A DNA stretch of 64,000 bases from an uncultured Phascolarctobacterium sp. (GTDB lineage: Bacteria > Bacillota > Negativicutes > Acidaminococcales > Acidaminococcaceae): positions 62,001-126,000 of the forward strand of contig UQZN01000003.1 of the NCBI GenBank assembly GCA_900545535.1, given 5' to 3'. This document shows positions 52,575 to 60,413 of this stretch, in pieces. The notes beneath the pieces were generated by a model, which worked only from the letters and a program-made list of their open reading frames with translations, was not told the origin of the DNA and did no database searches. Position 1 is the stretch's first letter. Every line of letters starts with the position of its first letter. A program made the translations under genes and the position numbers.

Positions 52575-53316
52575 ACAAACTCCAGTAAAAATAAATCAAA
52601 TAGGGCGAAAATAAAAGTGCAATATACGCACCTGTACATAAGAACGGCCCAAAAGGAATCGGATCTTTGCGCTGCTTGATACCAGTTGCCAGCAGCAGCA
52701 CACCTATGACGCCTCCCAAAATAAAAGCCAGCATCAGACAAACGATACTTGCCTTCAACCCCAGCCAAACGCCTAAAACAAAGCTGAGCTTAACATCACC
52801 GGCCCCCATCCCGCCGCGGCTCAGTAAAAAGATCAGCAGCATCAGACCACCGGCGAATAAAGCGCCATAAAGCGCATCCCACATATCCGGCAGGGTATAA
52901 TAAGCATAAATAATACCGGTTGGCAGCATCAGCATCAAAATTTCATCCAGCAGTATCTGGTGGTCCAGATCAATAAACGCCTGCACGATCAGACAAGCTA
53001 CAAAAAAGAATACCAAAGCTATTTTCAGCCCCGGTAAATAATAAAGCCCACACAAAGCAAACAAAATACCTGTTAAAAGCTCCACCAGCAGATAGCGCGG
53101 GCTGTAAGGCGCCTTACAATAACGGCATCTGCCGCGCAGGAAAATATAGCTTAAAACAGGTACCATATCCAAAGGCCCCAGACGGTGGCCGCAGCTGCCG
53201 CAGGCAGACGGCGGTTTAACAACAGAAATTCCCAGAGGCAGCCTGTAAATACAGACATTTAAAAAACTGCCGATCACAATACCCAACACAAAATATAAGC
53301 CAAATAATAAATACAC
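52567..53316 (-). CDS. pilD: prepilin peptidase / N-methyltransferase (A24 family)
   Basis: A 249-residue membrane enzyme that cleaves prepilin leaders and methylates the new N terminus. GSFLNVCIYRLP, the zinc CxxC pairs CGSCGHR and CRYCKAPYS, and the aspartyl protease motifs FIDLDHQ and GGMGAGDVKL are complete. Its substrates are probably the two pilins at 61-62 kb. GTG 53316 follows AGGA. Confidence 0.94.
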   Translation of the reverse strand: MYLLFGLYFVLGIVIGSFLNVCIYRLPLGISVVKPPSACGSCGHRLGPLDMVPVLSYIFLRGRCRYCKAPYSPRYLLVELLTGILFALCGLYYLPGLKIALVFFFVACLIVQAFIDLDHQILLDEILMLMLPTGIIYAYYTLPDMWDALYGALFAGGLMLLIFLLSRGGMGAGDVKLSFVLGVWLGLKASIVCLMLAFILGGVIGVLLLATGIKQRKDPIPFGPFLCTGAYIALLFSPYLIYFYWSLFV

Positions 53317-53351
53317 TCAACCACGTCCTAAGATAAAATATACCTTAAATT

Positions 53352-53380
53352 ATAATACTTTTACTTTATATAAGCGTAAA
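53352..53380 (-). promoter_or_regulatory. probable promoter of prepilin peptidase gene
   Basis: TTTACG (53375-53380), 17-base spacer, TATTAT (53352-53357; overlapping a TATAAT at shifted register) on the minus strand, 36 bases before the GTG. The rest of 53317-53453 holds no gene. Confidence 0.5.
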
Positions 53381-53453
53381 AAGAACTGTTAAAAGGCCTT
53401 ACAAAAAAGACAAAATCACACGTACCCGCCTGCCAGCCAATGTGTTAGCAGCT

Positions 53454-54797
53454 TCACAGCTTGCCGTCACAGGGCCGGTCTTTTTGATAATAACTGCGTT
53501 TTTCTTCATACATCGCCTTATCGGCACTATTGATAAGCAGATCGGCCGCAACCGTTCTATCCGTCCAAACAGCCCCCAGCGAAAATTTTATTTCGGTATT
53601 CTGCAGCACAAACTCCCTCAAAGACTGCTCTTTTTCCTCAAACTCCATCCGCTTGATGCCTTCACAGAGCGCCACAAATTCATCGCCGCCGATACGGAAC
53701 ACTTTTTCGCCAAAAGTAGTTTGCAGCAGCTTGCTGATCGTCATGATAATATAGTCACCATAATCATGACCTTTGCTGTCATTAGCTTTTTTCAGTCCGT
53801 TGATATCAAGAAAAACAACGCCTAAACTGCTGTACTGTTTATTTTTCAGCTCGTCTAAATATTTTATATAACTCGTTCTGTTACAAACGCCGGTCAAAGA
53901 ATCCTTATAACTGAGAATCTGCAGCTTTTCGATCAGCAGTCGTTTTTGCAGGTCATTAACAATAAAAGACGTGACCTGTTCCAATAAGCCATAATGCAAA
54001 TACTCGACCGAAGGATTATCTACACCAATAAAGCCGATCAGCTGGCCGTTATTAAACAACGGCGCCGCTATCAGTGAATTGATATTCTGCGCCCCTAAGA
54101 TTTTATATTCTTCTGACTCGTGTTCCAACTCATCTTTTAAAGAATAAATGATCCTGGCTTTATGGTTATTGAAGCGCTCGATCCACATACCAAAAGAACT
54201 GAAAGGTATTTTCTGCAATAACTCCAGCTGGGGAACAATGCCCTTTTTGCACCATTCATAGGTATTAGAAACAGTATTATCAGCTTCACACCGCTCAAAA
54301 ATATACGCTCTGTCACCTTCATATGTTTCGCCAACGATCTTCAGCAGTTCGTTGATCGCTTTATTGACATCATTTTCATTATTCAAAGTATCGATGCATT
54401 GGATCAGAGTTCGTTCCATATTCAGTTTATTTTTGATGTCCTGTTTTTCCTGGACCTGCGCAGTAATATCACTACCGATCTCCACACGGCATTCCCGGCC
54501 ATTTACTATGATTTTTTTATCGTGCAAGGTAAAATATTGCTGCAGATCTTCCCTGAAAAATTCCCATTCATAAATTTTTTCTGTCGAAAGCACAGCATTA
54601 GTGCAGAATTCACACGGACTATCCTTGCCCTGCAAAGCCTGATAACAAAGTTTGCCGAACACCTCGGACTCACTTTTACCAATCACCTGCAGCAGCCTTT
54701 TATTTGCAAAAATGACCTTGTTCGTCTCCAGATCCGTAACATAAATAAGATCATTGCTGTTATTAATGATTTCGTAACAAATCTCTTTAGCGGTCAT
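53454..54797 (-). CDS. diguanylate cyclase with PAS and GAF sensor domains
   Basis: A 447-residue soluble signalling protein. PAS domain at about 5-110 (ICYEIINNSNDLIYVTDLETNKVIFANKR), GAF domain about 125-285 (GDRAYIFERCE, SLIAAPLFNNGQLIGFIGVDNP), and GGDEF domain 295-445 with intact FRIGGDEFVAL at 370-374. It should make c-di-GMP from GTP. No RxxD inhibitory site stands five residues before GGDEF, and no EAL domain is present. ATG 54797 follows AGGAGAGG. Lying directly upstream of the prepilin peptidase gene, it may tune pilus or surface behaviour. Confidence 0.94.
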   Translation of the reverse strand: MTAKEICYEIINNSNDLIYVTDLETNKVIFANKRLLQVIGKSESEVFGKLCYQALQGKDSPCEFCTNAVLSTEKIYEWEFFREDLQQYFTLHDKKIIVNGRECRVEIGSDITAQVQEKQDIKNKLNMERTLIQCIDTLNNENDVNKAINELLKIVGETYEGDRAYIFERCEADNTVSNTYEWCKKGIVPQLELLQKIPFSSFGMWIERFNNHKARIIYSLKDELEHESEEYKILGAQNINSLIAAPLFNNGQLIGFIGVDNPSVEYLHYGLLEQVTSFIVNDLQKRLLIEKLQILSYKDSLTGVCNRTSYIKYLDELKNKQYSSLGVVFLDINGLKKANDSKGHDYGDYIIMTISKLLQTTFGEKVFRIGGDEFVALCEGIKRMEFEEKEQSLREFVLQNTEIKFSLGAVWTDRTVAADLLINSADKAMYEEKRSYYQKDRPCDGKL

Positions 54798-54940
54798 CGA
54801 AACCTCTCCTACGTCTAATCGGATTATTTAATATTTATTATATCATATAAATTAAATAACACTTATCAAATTTATAAAATATATTTAAAACAAAAACATA
54901 CTTTTCTAAAAATAAGTACCTTTATGCAAACCCTCCCATA
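54798..54940. other. intergenic region
   Basis: AT-rich spacer between the diguanylate cyclase start and the symporter terminator. A TATAAT lies at about 54838-54843 on the minus strand, but no convincing -35 at proper distance. No gene seen. Confidence 0.4.
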
Positions 54941-54941
54941 C

Positions 54942-54997
54942 AAAAAAATAATCCCCGCTCCCTCTGCTGTACTATGCCAGCAAAAAGGAGCGGGGAT
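54942..54997 (-). terminator. rho-independent terminator after dicarboxylate symporter gene
   Basis: An 11-pair outer stem (ATCCCCGCTCC/GGAGCGGGGAT) with an inner TGCTG/CAGCA stem, followed by TATTTTTTTG on the minus strand. Confidence 0.92.
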
Positions 54998-55016
54998 CCT
55001 TGAGAATAATCTTGAT

Positions 55017-56207
55017 TTACAATACAGAAATTTCATTGACCTCTTCAATATTATTTTTTTTGGCGTAACCAGTCAAAAACAGCGTTAAAGCACCATCACC
55101 AGTTACATTGCAGGCAGTACCAAAGCTGTCCTGCAGGGCAAAGATCGTCAGCATCAGCGCCGTGCCTGTAGCATCAAAGCCAAGCACGCTGATGATCAAA
55201 CCCAAAGACGCCATAACCGTACCACCAGGAACACCGGGTGCGCCAATAGCAAAAATACCTAACAACAGGCAGAACAAAATCATCGTACCCAGTTCCGGCA
55301 AGGTGCCATACAAAATCTGAGAAACTGTCATCACAAAAAATACTTCTGTCAAAACACTGCCGCACAGGTGAATATTGGCAAACAGCGGAATGCCAAAGTT
55401 TACCAGATCCTTACGCAGCACTTTGGATTTGCGGGCACATTCCAGAGCAACGGCCAAAGTTGCCGCAGAAGACATGGTGCCTACAGCAGTAATATAAGCA
55501 GGCCAGTAATGCTTGAGCACTTCCATCGGATTAGCGCCGGCATAAAGACCAGCCAGACCATACAACAACGCCAGCCAGAGATAATGTCCTACCATTACTA
55601 TCAGCACCACGATCAGGAATACCGGCAGCTGCTTTGTGATTGTGCCTTCATACGATAAAGCGCAGAAGGTGCAGGCGATAAAGATCGGCAGCACTGGAAT
55701 AACGATATTAGTCACGATCGCTAAAACGATTTTCTGGAACTCTTCTAAAAATTTAGTGATCACAGCGGCCTTAGTCCAGGCAGCTGCCACACCAACCAGC
55801 ACAGAAAAGACCAATGCGCTCATTACGCTCATGATCGGGTCGATTTTTAAATCAAACAGCAGTTTCGGCAGCTCTTTTAAACCATCGACAGAGGAAACGA
55901 TATTCAAATGCGGTATCAGGCCGTAGCCGGATAACATCGCAAAGAAGGCCGCACCCACGGAAGAAACATAAGCCAATATGATAGCGACCCGCAGCATAGT
56001 CGATGCATGCTGCCCCAGGCGTGTAATAGACGGCGCAATAAAACCGATAATAATCAGCGGTACACAGAAAATGATCAGCGAACCAAGTAAATTTTTGACT
56101 GTCAGTATCACCTGCATCAAATCTTCATTGGCGTATAAGCCCACAATAATACCAGCGATCACACCCAGCACAAGACGGGCCGGTAAACTTCCCAATATGT
56201 TCTTCAT
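55017..56207 (-). CDS. DAACS-family sodium/proton:dicarboxylate (or amino acid) symporter
   Basis: A 396-residue GltP/DctA-type carrier with about eight spans and two re-entrant loops. FCVPLIIIGFIAPSITRLG, the serine-rich TAVGTMSSAATLAVALE (HP1) and GVPGGTVMASLGLIISVLGFDATGTALMLTIFALQDSFGTACNVTGDGAL (HP2 and TM8 region; named here by its GVPGG and NVTGDGA parts) mark the family. Substrates could be glutamate, aspartate, serine or C4-dicarboxylates. ATG 56207 is preferred over a GTG three codons upstream. Confidence 0.92.
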   Translation of the reverse strand: MKNILGSLPARLVLGVIAGIIVGLYANEDLMQVILTVKNLLGSLIIFCVPLIIIGFIAPSITRLGQHASTMLRVAIILAYVSSVGAAFFAMLSGYGLIPHLNIVSSVDGLKELPKLLFDLKIDPIMSVMSALVFSVLVGVAAAWTKAAVITKFLEEFQKIVLAIVTNIVIPVLPIFIACTFCALSYEGTITKQLPVFLIVVLIVMVGHYLWLALLYGLAGLYAGANPMEVLKHYWPAYITAVGTMSSAATLAVALECARKSKVLRKDLVNFGIPLFANIHLCGSVLTEVFFVMTVSQILYGTLPELGTMILFCLLLGIFAIGAPGVPGGTVMASLGLIISVLGFDATGTALMLTIFALQDSFGTACNVTGDGALTLFLTGYAKKNNIEEVNEISVL

Positions 56208-56241
56208 CAGCGTCACTCTTTTCTTGGATAATAGATTTTAC

Positions 56242-56270
56242 TATATACTAAAATAGCATATACTAATCAA
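56242..56270 (-). promoter_or_regulatory. promoter of dicarboxylate symporter gene
   Basis: TTGATT (56265-56270), 17-base spacer, TATATA (56242-56247) on the minus strand. Two copies of TTAGTATAT overlap the spacer and the -10 box at 15-base spacing, a possible regulator site. Confidence 0.55.
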
Positions 56271-56432
56271 TTCCTCAACTGTTTTTCGTCTTTTTCCCAA
56301 AATATTTCTGCTTTTATGTGGCAAAAATTTAAAAGCTTTCCAATTTTTATCCAATTTCATCAAAATTAAAATTTCACATTTTTTTTGAAGCTTTGCCCTT
56401 TTTCTGTCAAATATCTGTTGTATACTTAAGAC

Positions 56433-56540
56433 ATAGCAAGTGATGAACTTGCTATACCCTTCCCATCAAATTCATCATAAACAGCTTTCCTATGAAGAAA
56501 CCGTTCGCAACCATCCCCTGCGGACGGTTTTCTTTTTATT
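56433..56540 (+). ncRNA. candidate small RNA with pseudoknot and terminator
   Basis: A plus-strand unit with no open frame. TATACT at 56421-56426 is a possible -10 (poor -35). The predicted RNA starts with a 7-pair hairpin, TAGCAAG/CTTGCTA (56434-56440/56448-56454), whose whole seven-base loop TGATGAA is complementary to TTCATCA at 56471-56477, giving a possible H-type pseudoknot. It ends in an 11-pair terminator stem (56499-56509/56519-56529, loop about nine) followed by TTTTCTTTTTATTT. Nearest genes on both sides are on the other strand. I do not recognise the family. Confidence 0.6.
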
Positions 56541-56554
56541 TATAAGCTTTAGCA

Positions 56555-56585
56555 AAAAGGCTGTAGCACTAAGCTACAGCCTTTT
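56555..56585. terminator. bidirectional terminator after toxin gene
   Basis: AAAAGGCTGTAGC and its complement around a five-base loop, T-rich on both sides. It ends the minus-strand toxin-antitoxin transcript and can also back up the small RNA terminator from the other side. Confidence 0.85.
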
Positions 56586-56595
56586 CTATATTACT

Positions 56596-56898
56596 CTACT
56601 TAAATAAAATACTCACGTAATCCATCTCACTTGATAAAACTCGAAAAATCCATACAGTAACATTATCAGTTTTGTAAAATATTAAAAACTTACCACTAAC
56701 AATATATCTGTAATCCGTTTTCATATGCAGTTTTACTGAAAGGGAAATACCCATTTGCGGAAACAGGCCTAAATGATTGATACTCTGTAAAATATCGGCT
56801 TTAACCATCTCAGCATTTTGCAGACTGTCCTCAATAATATAATCATAAATGTTTTTTACATCACTAATTGCTTTTCCCGTTAGTAGAATGTCAGCCAT
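56596..56898 (-). CDS. ParE/RelE-family toxin
   Basis: A 100-residue protein with the ParE/RelE fold pattern: AISDVKNIYDYIIED helix pair, INHLGLFPQMG, YRYIVSGKFLIFYKTD and a closing VWIFRVLSSEMDYVSILF. RelE-type toxins cut mRNA on the ribosome, ParE-type act on gyrase; sequence alone does not decide. The ATG directly follows the antitoxin stop, the usual order for these pairs. Confidence 0.88.
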   Translation of the reverse strand: MADILLTGKAISDVKNIYDYIIEDSLQNAEMVKADILQSINHLGLFPQMGISLSVKLHMKTDYRYIVSGKFLIFYKTDNVTVWIFRVLSSEMDYVSILFK

Positions 56899-57144
56899 TT
56901 ATCCATTTAACGCTTTCTTCAGGTCATCCAAGGTCTGCCAGCCCTTTTCTTTAGCATCAGCTTCGCCTTCTGCTAAAGCCTGCAGTAATCTTAGTTTAGC
57001 ACATTGTTCATCATAGGCTTCAATATCCATAATTATATATTTGCCTCTGCCATTTTTAGTAAGATAAACCGGATTACCATTGATACATTCTTTCAACACC
57101 GCGTTATAATTACGCAAATCAGATATAGGTTTTATAGTAGTCAT
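56899..57144 (-). CDS. Phd/YefM-family antitoxin
   Basis: An 81-residue antitoxin. The N-terminal DNA-binding part (KPISDLRNYNAVLKEC, NGNPVYLTKNGRGKYIIMDIEAYDEQ) is characteristic, and the C-terminal tail would wrap the toxin. GGAGGTGGTGGA stands before the ATG. A TATAAT with weak -35 (TTAAAA, 17 bases) lies about 25 bases upstream and is probably autoregulated, as in this class. Confidence 0.9.
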   Translation of the reverse strand: MTTIKPISDLRNYNAVLKECINGNPVYLTKNGRGKYIIMDIEAYDEQCAKLRLLQALAEGEADAKEKGWQTLDDLKKALNG

Positions 57145-57364
57145 TCCACCACCTCCAATTTGCTTTTATTATATCATAATCGTCGTAGAATTTTAAGTAA
57201 TATTTTAATAGTGTTATGCAGCAAACTGCCAGTTTCTTCATACGCAGTTGCTTTTTCTTAAAAGTTTAAACCTATTTTTTGCTGATTTTAGGGGCCACAG
57301 ATGGTACCACGTTGGTACCATTTTTGCATTTTAGACCCACGGTTTTTTTGATACCACAACAAAC
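57145..57364. other. intergenic region with perfect inverted repeat
   Basis: Between antitoxin and tRNA terminator. It contains ATGGTACCA-CGT-TGGTACCAT (57301-57321), a perfect inverted repeat followed by TTTTT on the plus strand. No plus-strand gene precedes it. No open frame of note. Confidence 0.5.
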
Positions 57365-57392
57365 AAAAAAGCTGCAGAACAAGTCTGCAGCT
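57365..57392 (-). terminator. terminator of tRNA operon
   Basis: Nine perfect pairs (AGCTGCAGA/TCTGCAGCT), five-base loop, then TTTTTT on the minus strand, 12 bases after the tRNA-Arg CCA end. Confidence 0.9.
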
Positions 57393-57404
57393 AACTTACG
57401 CTGT

Positions 57405-57481
<77 letters not shown>

Positions 57482-57487
57482 AAAAAT

Positions 57488-57561
57488 TGGAGCGGGCGAT
57501 GGGAATCGAACCCACAACATCAGCTTGGAAGGCTGAGGTTTTACCACTAAACTACACCCGC
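57488..57561 (-). tRNA. tRNA-Gly (anticodon TCC)
   Basis: Acceptor GCGGGTG/CGCCCGC (one G-U), D-arm with GTAGTTTAGTGGTAAAAC, anticodon loop CTTCCAA, T-arm GTGGGTTCGATTCCCAT, encoded CCA. Confidence 0.96.
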
Positions 57562-57588
57562 AATTTACTAAGCAATGCTCTATGTATT

Positions 57589-57665
57589 TGGTCGGAGCGG
57601 CAGGATTCGAACCTGCGACCCCCTGCTCCCAAGGCAGGTGCTCTACCAAACTGAGCCACGCCCCG
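57589..57665 (-). tRNA. tRNA-Pro (anticodon TGG)
   Basis: Acceptor CGGGGCG/CGCTCCG, anticodon stem CCTGC/GCAGG with loop CTTGGGA, T-arm GCAGGTTCGAATCCTGC, encoded CCA. First tRNA after the promoter at 57678-57706. Confidence 0.96.
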
Positions 57666-57677
57666 AATACAAGGGAT

Positions 57678-57706
57678 ATTATATAAATTTTTGGTCTTAA
57701 AGTCAA
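57678..57706 (-). promoter_or_regulatory. promoter of tRNA-Pro/Gly/Arg operon
   Basis: TTGACT (57701-57706), 17-base spacer, perfect TATAAT (57678-57683), 12 bases before the tRNA-Pro 5' end: a strong stable-RNA promoter. Confidence 0.88.
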
Positions 57707-57757
57707 GTCTTTTCGTGTTTTAGCAGACAATTTATTATCACTATACTTGACCAAAAC

Positions 57758-57785
57758 AAAAAGGCAGTGTTAAAACTGCCTTTTT
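57758..57785 (-). terminator. terminator after AGCS symporter gene
   Basis: AAAAAGGCAGT/ACTGCCTTTTT, six-base loop, T-run followed by GTTTTGG on the minus strand. Confidence 0.88.
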
Positions 57786-57806
57786 AAATACAAGCTTACT
57801 ATAAAA

Positions 57807-59186
57807 TCAGGCTTCTTCAGTTACTTCTTCAGCCAGAACAGCTTGCTGCTTCTTTTCAGCCAAATGTGTATGATAACGTTTCGTTTCAGCTATAATAACG
57901 CCGGTCAGTCCTAAAAGGGCGATCAGGTTAGGAATAGCCATCAAACCGTTAACGATATCTGCCAGTACCCAGATGGCTTCCAATTTCAGGAAAGCGCCGC
58001 AGGCAATCAAGCCGATAAAAATAATGCGGTACGGCAGGATCGCTTTAACGCCCAGCAAATATTCGATGCAGCGTTCGCCATAATAGTTCCAGCCTAAGAT
58101 CGTAGTAAAAGCAAACAATACCAGGCCAACCATCAGCAGATATTTACCCCAGACAGGGAATCCCATCGTAAAAGCAGCCTGCGTCAAAGCCGCGCCATTC
58201 AAATCGCCAGTCCAGACATTGGTAACAACCAAAGTCAAACCAGTCAAAGTACAAATAATGATCGTATCGATAAAAGTACCGGTCATGGAAATCAGACCCT
58301 GTTCAGCAGGCCATTTGGTTTTTGCGGCAGCAGCAACGATCGGCGCACTGCCAAGACCGGATTCGTTAGAGAAAACGCCGCGGGCAATACCATTACGCAT
58401 CGCCATCATAACAGTTGCACCCAGGAAGCCGCCGGCAGCAGCAGTCGGGCTGAAAGCGTTAGTCAGCACTGTAGCGATAGCAGCCGGGACCTGATCAGCA
58501 AACACCAGCAGGATACCAACAGTAGTAATAACATACAGCAAAGCCATGAAGGGAACGATCTTACCTGCTACATTAGCGATAGATTTCAGACCGCCGATAG
58601 TAACAACAGCAACCAGGATAGTCAGCACAGCCGCAGTATAAATAACCGGGATACCAACAGAAAGCTGCGTGATCTCAACGATCGCATTGACCTGCGCAAA
58701 AGTACCGATACCGAAGTAAGCACACAATACGCCGGATACGGCGAAGAAAACAGCCAGCGGTTTATAAGACTTACCCAAACCATTTTCGATATAATACATT
58801 GGGCCGCCAGCAATATTGCCATTGGCATCAACAGTACGGTATTTTACAGCCAGAAGACCTTCGGCATATTTAGTCGCCATACCGAAGAAAGCAGCCAGCC
58901 ACATCCAGAACAAAGCACCCGGCCCGCCTGCCTTGATAGCAGTCGCAACACCGACGATATTACCTGTGCCGACAGTAGCAGCCAAAGCCGTACACAAAGC
59001 CTTGAAGCTGTTGACATCGCCATCACCGTCATTTTTCGCCGAAAAAATCAATTTCAAAGCCATAGGCAGTTTCAACACCTGCAACAAATTCAAACGCAGG
59101 GTCAGCCAGATACCGGTACCAACCAATAATACCAAAAGCGGCGGCCCCCACACAAAACTATCGATCTCATTCAAAAGCTCCAACAT
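57807..59186 (-). CDS. AGCS-family sodium:alanine/glycine symporter
   Basis: A 459-residue carrier with about eleven spans. The family segments TALAATVGTGNIVGVATAIKAGGPGALFWMW, AEGLLAVKYR, GGPMYYIENGLG, RNGIARGVFSNESGLGSAPIVAAAAKT and FTTILGWNYYGERC are all visible (each shown in part). ATG 59186 is chosen: GGGAG stands six bases ahead, and the longer frame crosses the riboswitch. The glycine riboswitch upstream suggests glycine as an important substrate or signal. Confidence 0.95.
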   Translation of the reverse strand: MLELLNEIDSFVWGPPLLVLLVGTGIWLTLRLNLLQVLKLPMALKLIFSAKNDGDGDVNSFKALCTALAATVGTGNIVGVATAIKAGGPGALFWMWLAAFFGMATKYAEGLLAVKYRTVDANGNIAGGPMYYIENGLGKSYKPLAVFFAVSGVLCAYFGIGTFAQVNAIVEITQLSVGIPVIYTAAVLTILVAVVTIGGLKSIANVAGKIVPFMALLYVITTVGILLVFADQVPAAIATVLTNAFSPTAAAGGFLGATVMMAMRNGIARGVFSNESGLGSAPIVAAAAKTKWPAEQGLISMTGTFIDTIIICTLTGLTLVVTNVWTGDLNGAALTQAAFTMGFPVWGKYLLMVGLVLFAFTTILGWNYYGERCIEYLLGVKAILPYRIIFIGLIACGAFLKLEAIWVLADIVNGLMAIPNLIALLGLTGVIIAETKRYHTHLAEKKQQAVLAEEVTEEA

Positions 59187-59222
59187 AAAATTCTCCCTCT
59201 TCCCATTTGCGAAATAAAAAAC

Positions 59223-59256
59223 AAAAACCCACCGGAATAACGACAACTCCGGTGGG
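59223..59256 (-). terminator. riboswitch expression-platform terminator
   Basis: CCCACCGGA and TCCGGTGGG flank an internal loop of about 11 bases and are followed by TTTTTG on the minus strand, between the riboswitch aptamers and the AGCS start. It should be formed or avoided depending on glycine. Confidence 0.82.
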
Positions 59257-59284
59257 CAAAAAACGATATAAGTACTCCCCTGCC

Positions 59285-59467
59285 TTAAAGGCAGCGGAAC
59301 TACTGCTATTGCTCTGTCCATTGGCCTGAGAGATAAAAACGTCAACGACGTTCGTGCACCTTCGGCGCCCATTCAAGGGACTCTCCAGAGTTGTGTCCGC
59401 ATACGGTTCCGCCTGTTTTACAGGCACCTGAGAGTTTAGCTCCTTCGGTAGACGCATCGTCTTCTCC
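59285..59467 (-). promoter_or_regulatory. tandem glycine riboswitch
   Basis: Two aptamers in series on the minus strand. Aptamer 1 has CCGAAGGAGC, AACTCTCAGGTGCC, ACAGGCGGA and ACTCTGGAGAG; aptamer 2 has CGCCGAAGGTGCA, TCTCTCAGGC and GGACAGAG. These are the conserved blocks of the gcvT-type glycine riboswitch. A terminator and the AGCS symporter gene follow directly, a known target class of this riboswitch. Confidence 0.93.
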
Positions 59468-59561
59468 CATATGTTTCATCCACGCATTATTCACTTGTGA
59501 TGTTAGTTATTATAGCAGATAGTTTGAAAAAAGCAAGTACTTTTGTATTGTATACATGTAT

Positions 59562-59819
59562 TCAATTGATCAAAGTGTCGAAATAACCTGCTTCTACCAG
59601 CTTAGCCAAAGCCAGCTCGCCGCCCTGCGGTTTAAAATCAGCTGATAAAACAGGCGCCGCCAAGCCCTCTGCGCCAAGCGAAACACCGACAGCGCGGGTA
59701 TTATAGCCACCGGCCACTGCTTCCACAAAATGCGGCAGGCAAAAGCCGCCAAAAACGCCTGCGATCAGCAGAACCACGAATACCTTGAGCCAACGATCAC
59801 CCAATTTAGCGCACGTCAT
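59562..59819 (-). CDS. small exported protein of unknown function
   Basis: An 85-residue protein, not recognised. A hydrophobic segment (residues 11-35) after a basic N terminus (KLGDRWLK) looks like a signal peptide with possible cleavage near VEAVA; otherwise it is a one-span membrane protein. The remaining 50 residues are small and neutral. It has its own promoter (59847-59874) and GGTG before the ATG, supporting a real gene. Neighbouring pilus genes may be a coincidence. Confidence 0.65.
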   Translation of the reverse strand: MTCAKLGDRWLKVFVVLLIAGVFGGFCLPHFVEAVAGGYNTRAVGVSLGAEGLAAPVLSADFKPQGGELALAKLVEAGYFDTLIN

Positions 59820-59846
59820 ACTGTATCACCGTCCTTTACTGTCTTC

Positions 59847-59874
59847 ATTATACAAAATTATTCACTTCTGTGAA
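59847..59874 (-). promoter_or_regulatory. promoter of the 85-residue protein gene
   Basis: TTCACA (59869-59874), 16-base spacer, perfect TATAAT (59847-59852), about 28 bases before the ATG on the minus strand. Confidence 0.7.
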
Positions 59875-59954
59875 CATTTTGAAAACTACAATAACACTTT
59901 CATTATCTACAAAATTATTTTCCTGTGGTTTACTTGTGTCTTACAATTTGAAAG

Positions 59955-60413
59955 CTAAAATAATCTGCTAAGATAAGAAAAAAGGAGGTATACAATGTTA
60001 TAAACATGTTCAAACCGGGAAAACATATCGTGGTCAGCTGTACATAGCGTCATATAACCGATGTCGTGTACAGCCTGAGCAACTAATTTATTTTCGTAAT
60101 GAGGTTTTTTATAAGGATTCAGCTGTTTGCACGCCATGTGCCATGCTTCTGCCGCAGTCAGTTCGCGCTGTCCGGTTTGGTGCTGCAACAACATTCTGGC
60201 TGCCTGCACAAAAACGGCAGGCTTGGGCGGGTCGAAGGCGGTGTTTTCAATAAGATACATCGCCGCTGCCTGCGCCACATCAAGCGGGAACTGCGCAATA
60301 AATGGATACCAGTCTGTTACGACTTCGGTGCCGTTTTTTACCAGCATAGGAAAGTAACGGCCTAAACGATCAAGAATCTTAGCTGCATCCTGCTGCGTGA
60401 CCTGATTATTCAT
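59955..60413 (-). pseudogene. phage-type replication protein (helicase-loader-like), probably 3'-truncated
   Basis: A 152-residue frame. Residues 1-135 resemble N-terminal parts of phage helicase loaders/replisome proteins: TQQDAAKILDRLGRYFP, DWYPFIAQFPLDVAQAAAMYLI, FDPPKPAVFVQAARMLL, AWHMACKQLNPYKKP. After SRFEHVYN the residues turn hydrophobic and unlike the rest (NIVYLLFSYLSRLF), because the frame runs into DNA that on the plus strand looks like promoter, AAGGAGG and a start codon followed at once by TAA. I read this as a recombination joint that removed the 3' end. Overlaps the upstream gene by eight bases. Confidence 0.65.

Noticed and set aside
59167..59457. 96-residue frame overlapping the glycine riboswitch
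   Set aside because: It coincides with the conserved riboswitch aptamers and terminator; the symporter start at 59186 lies in a different frame with a good ribosome site.
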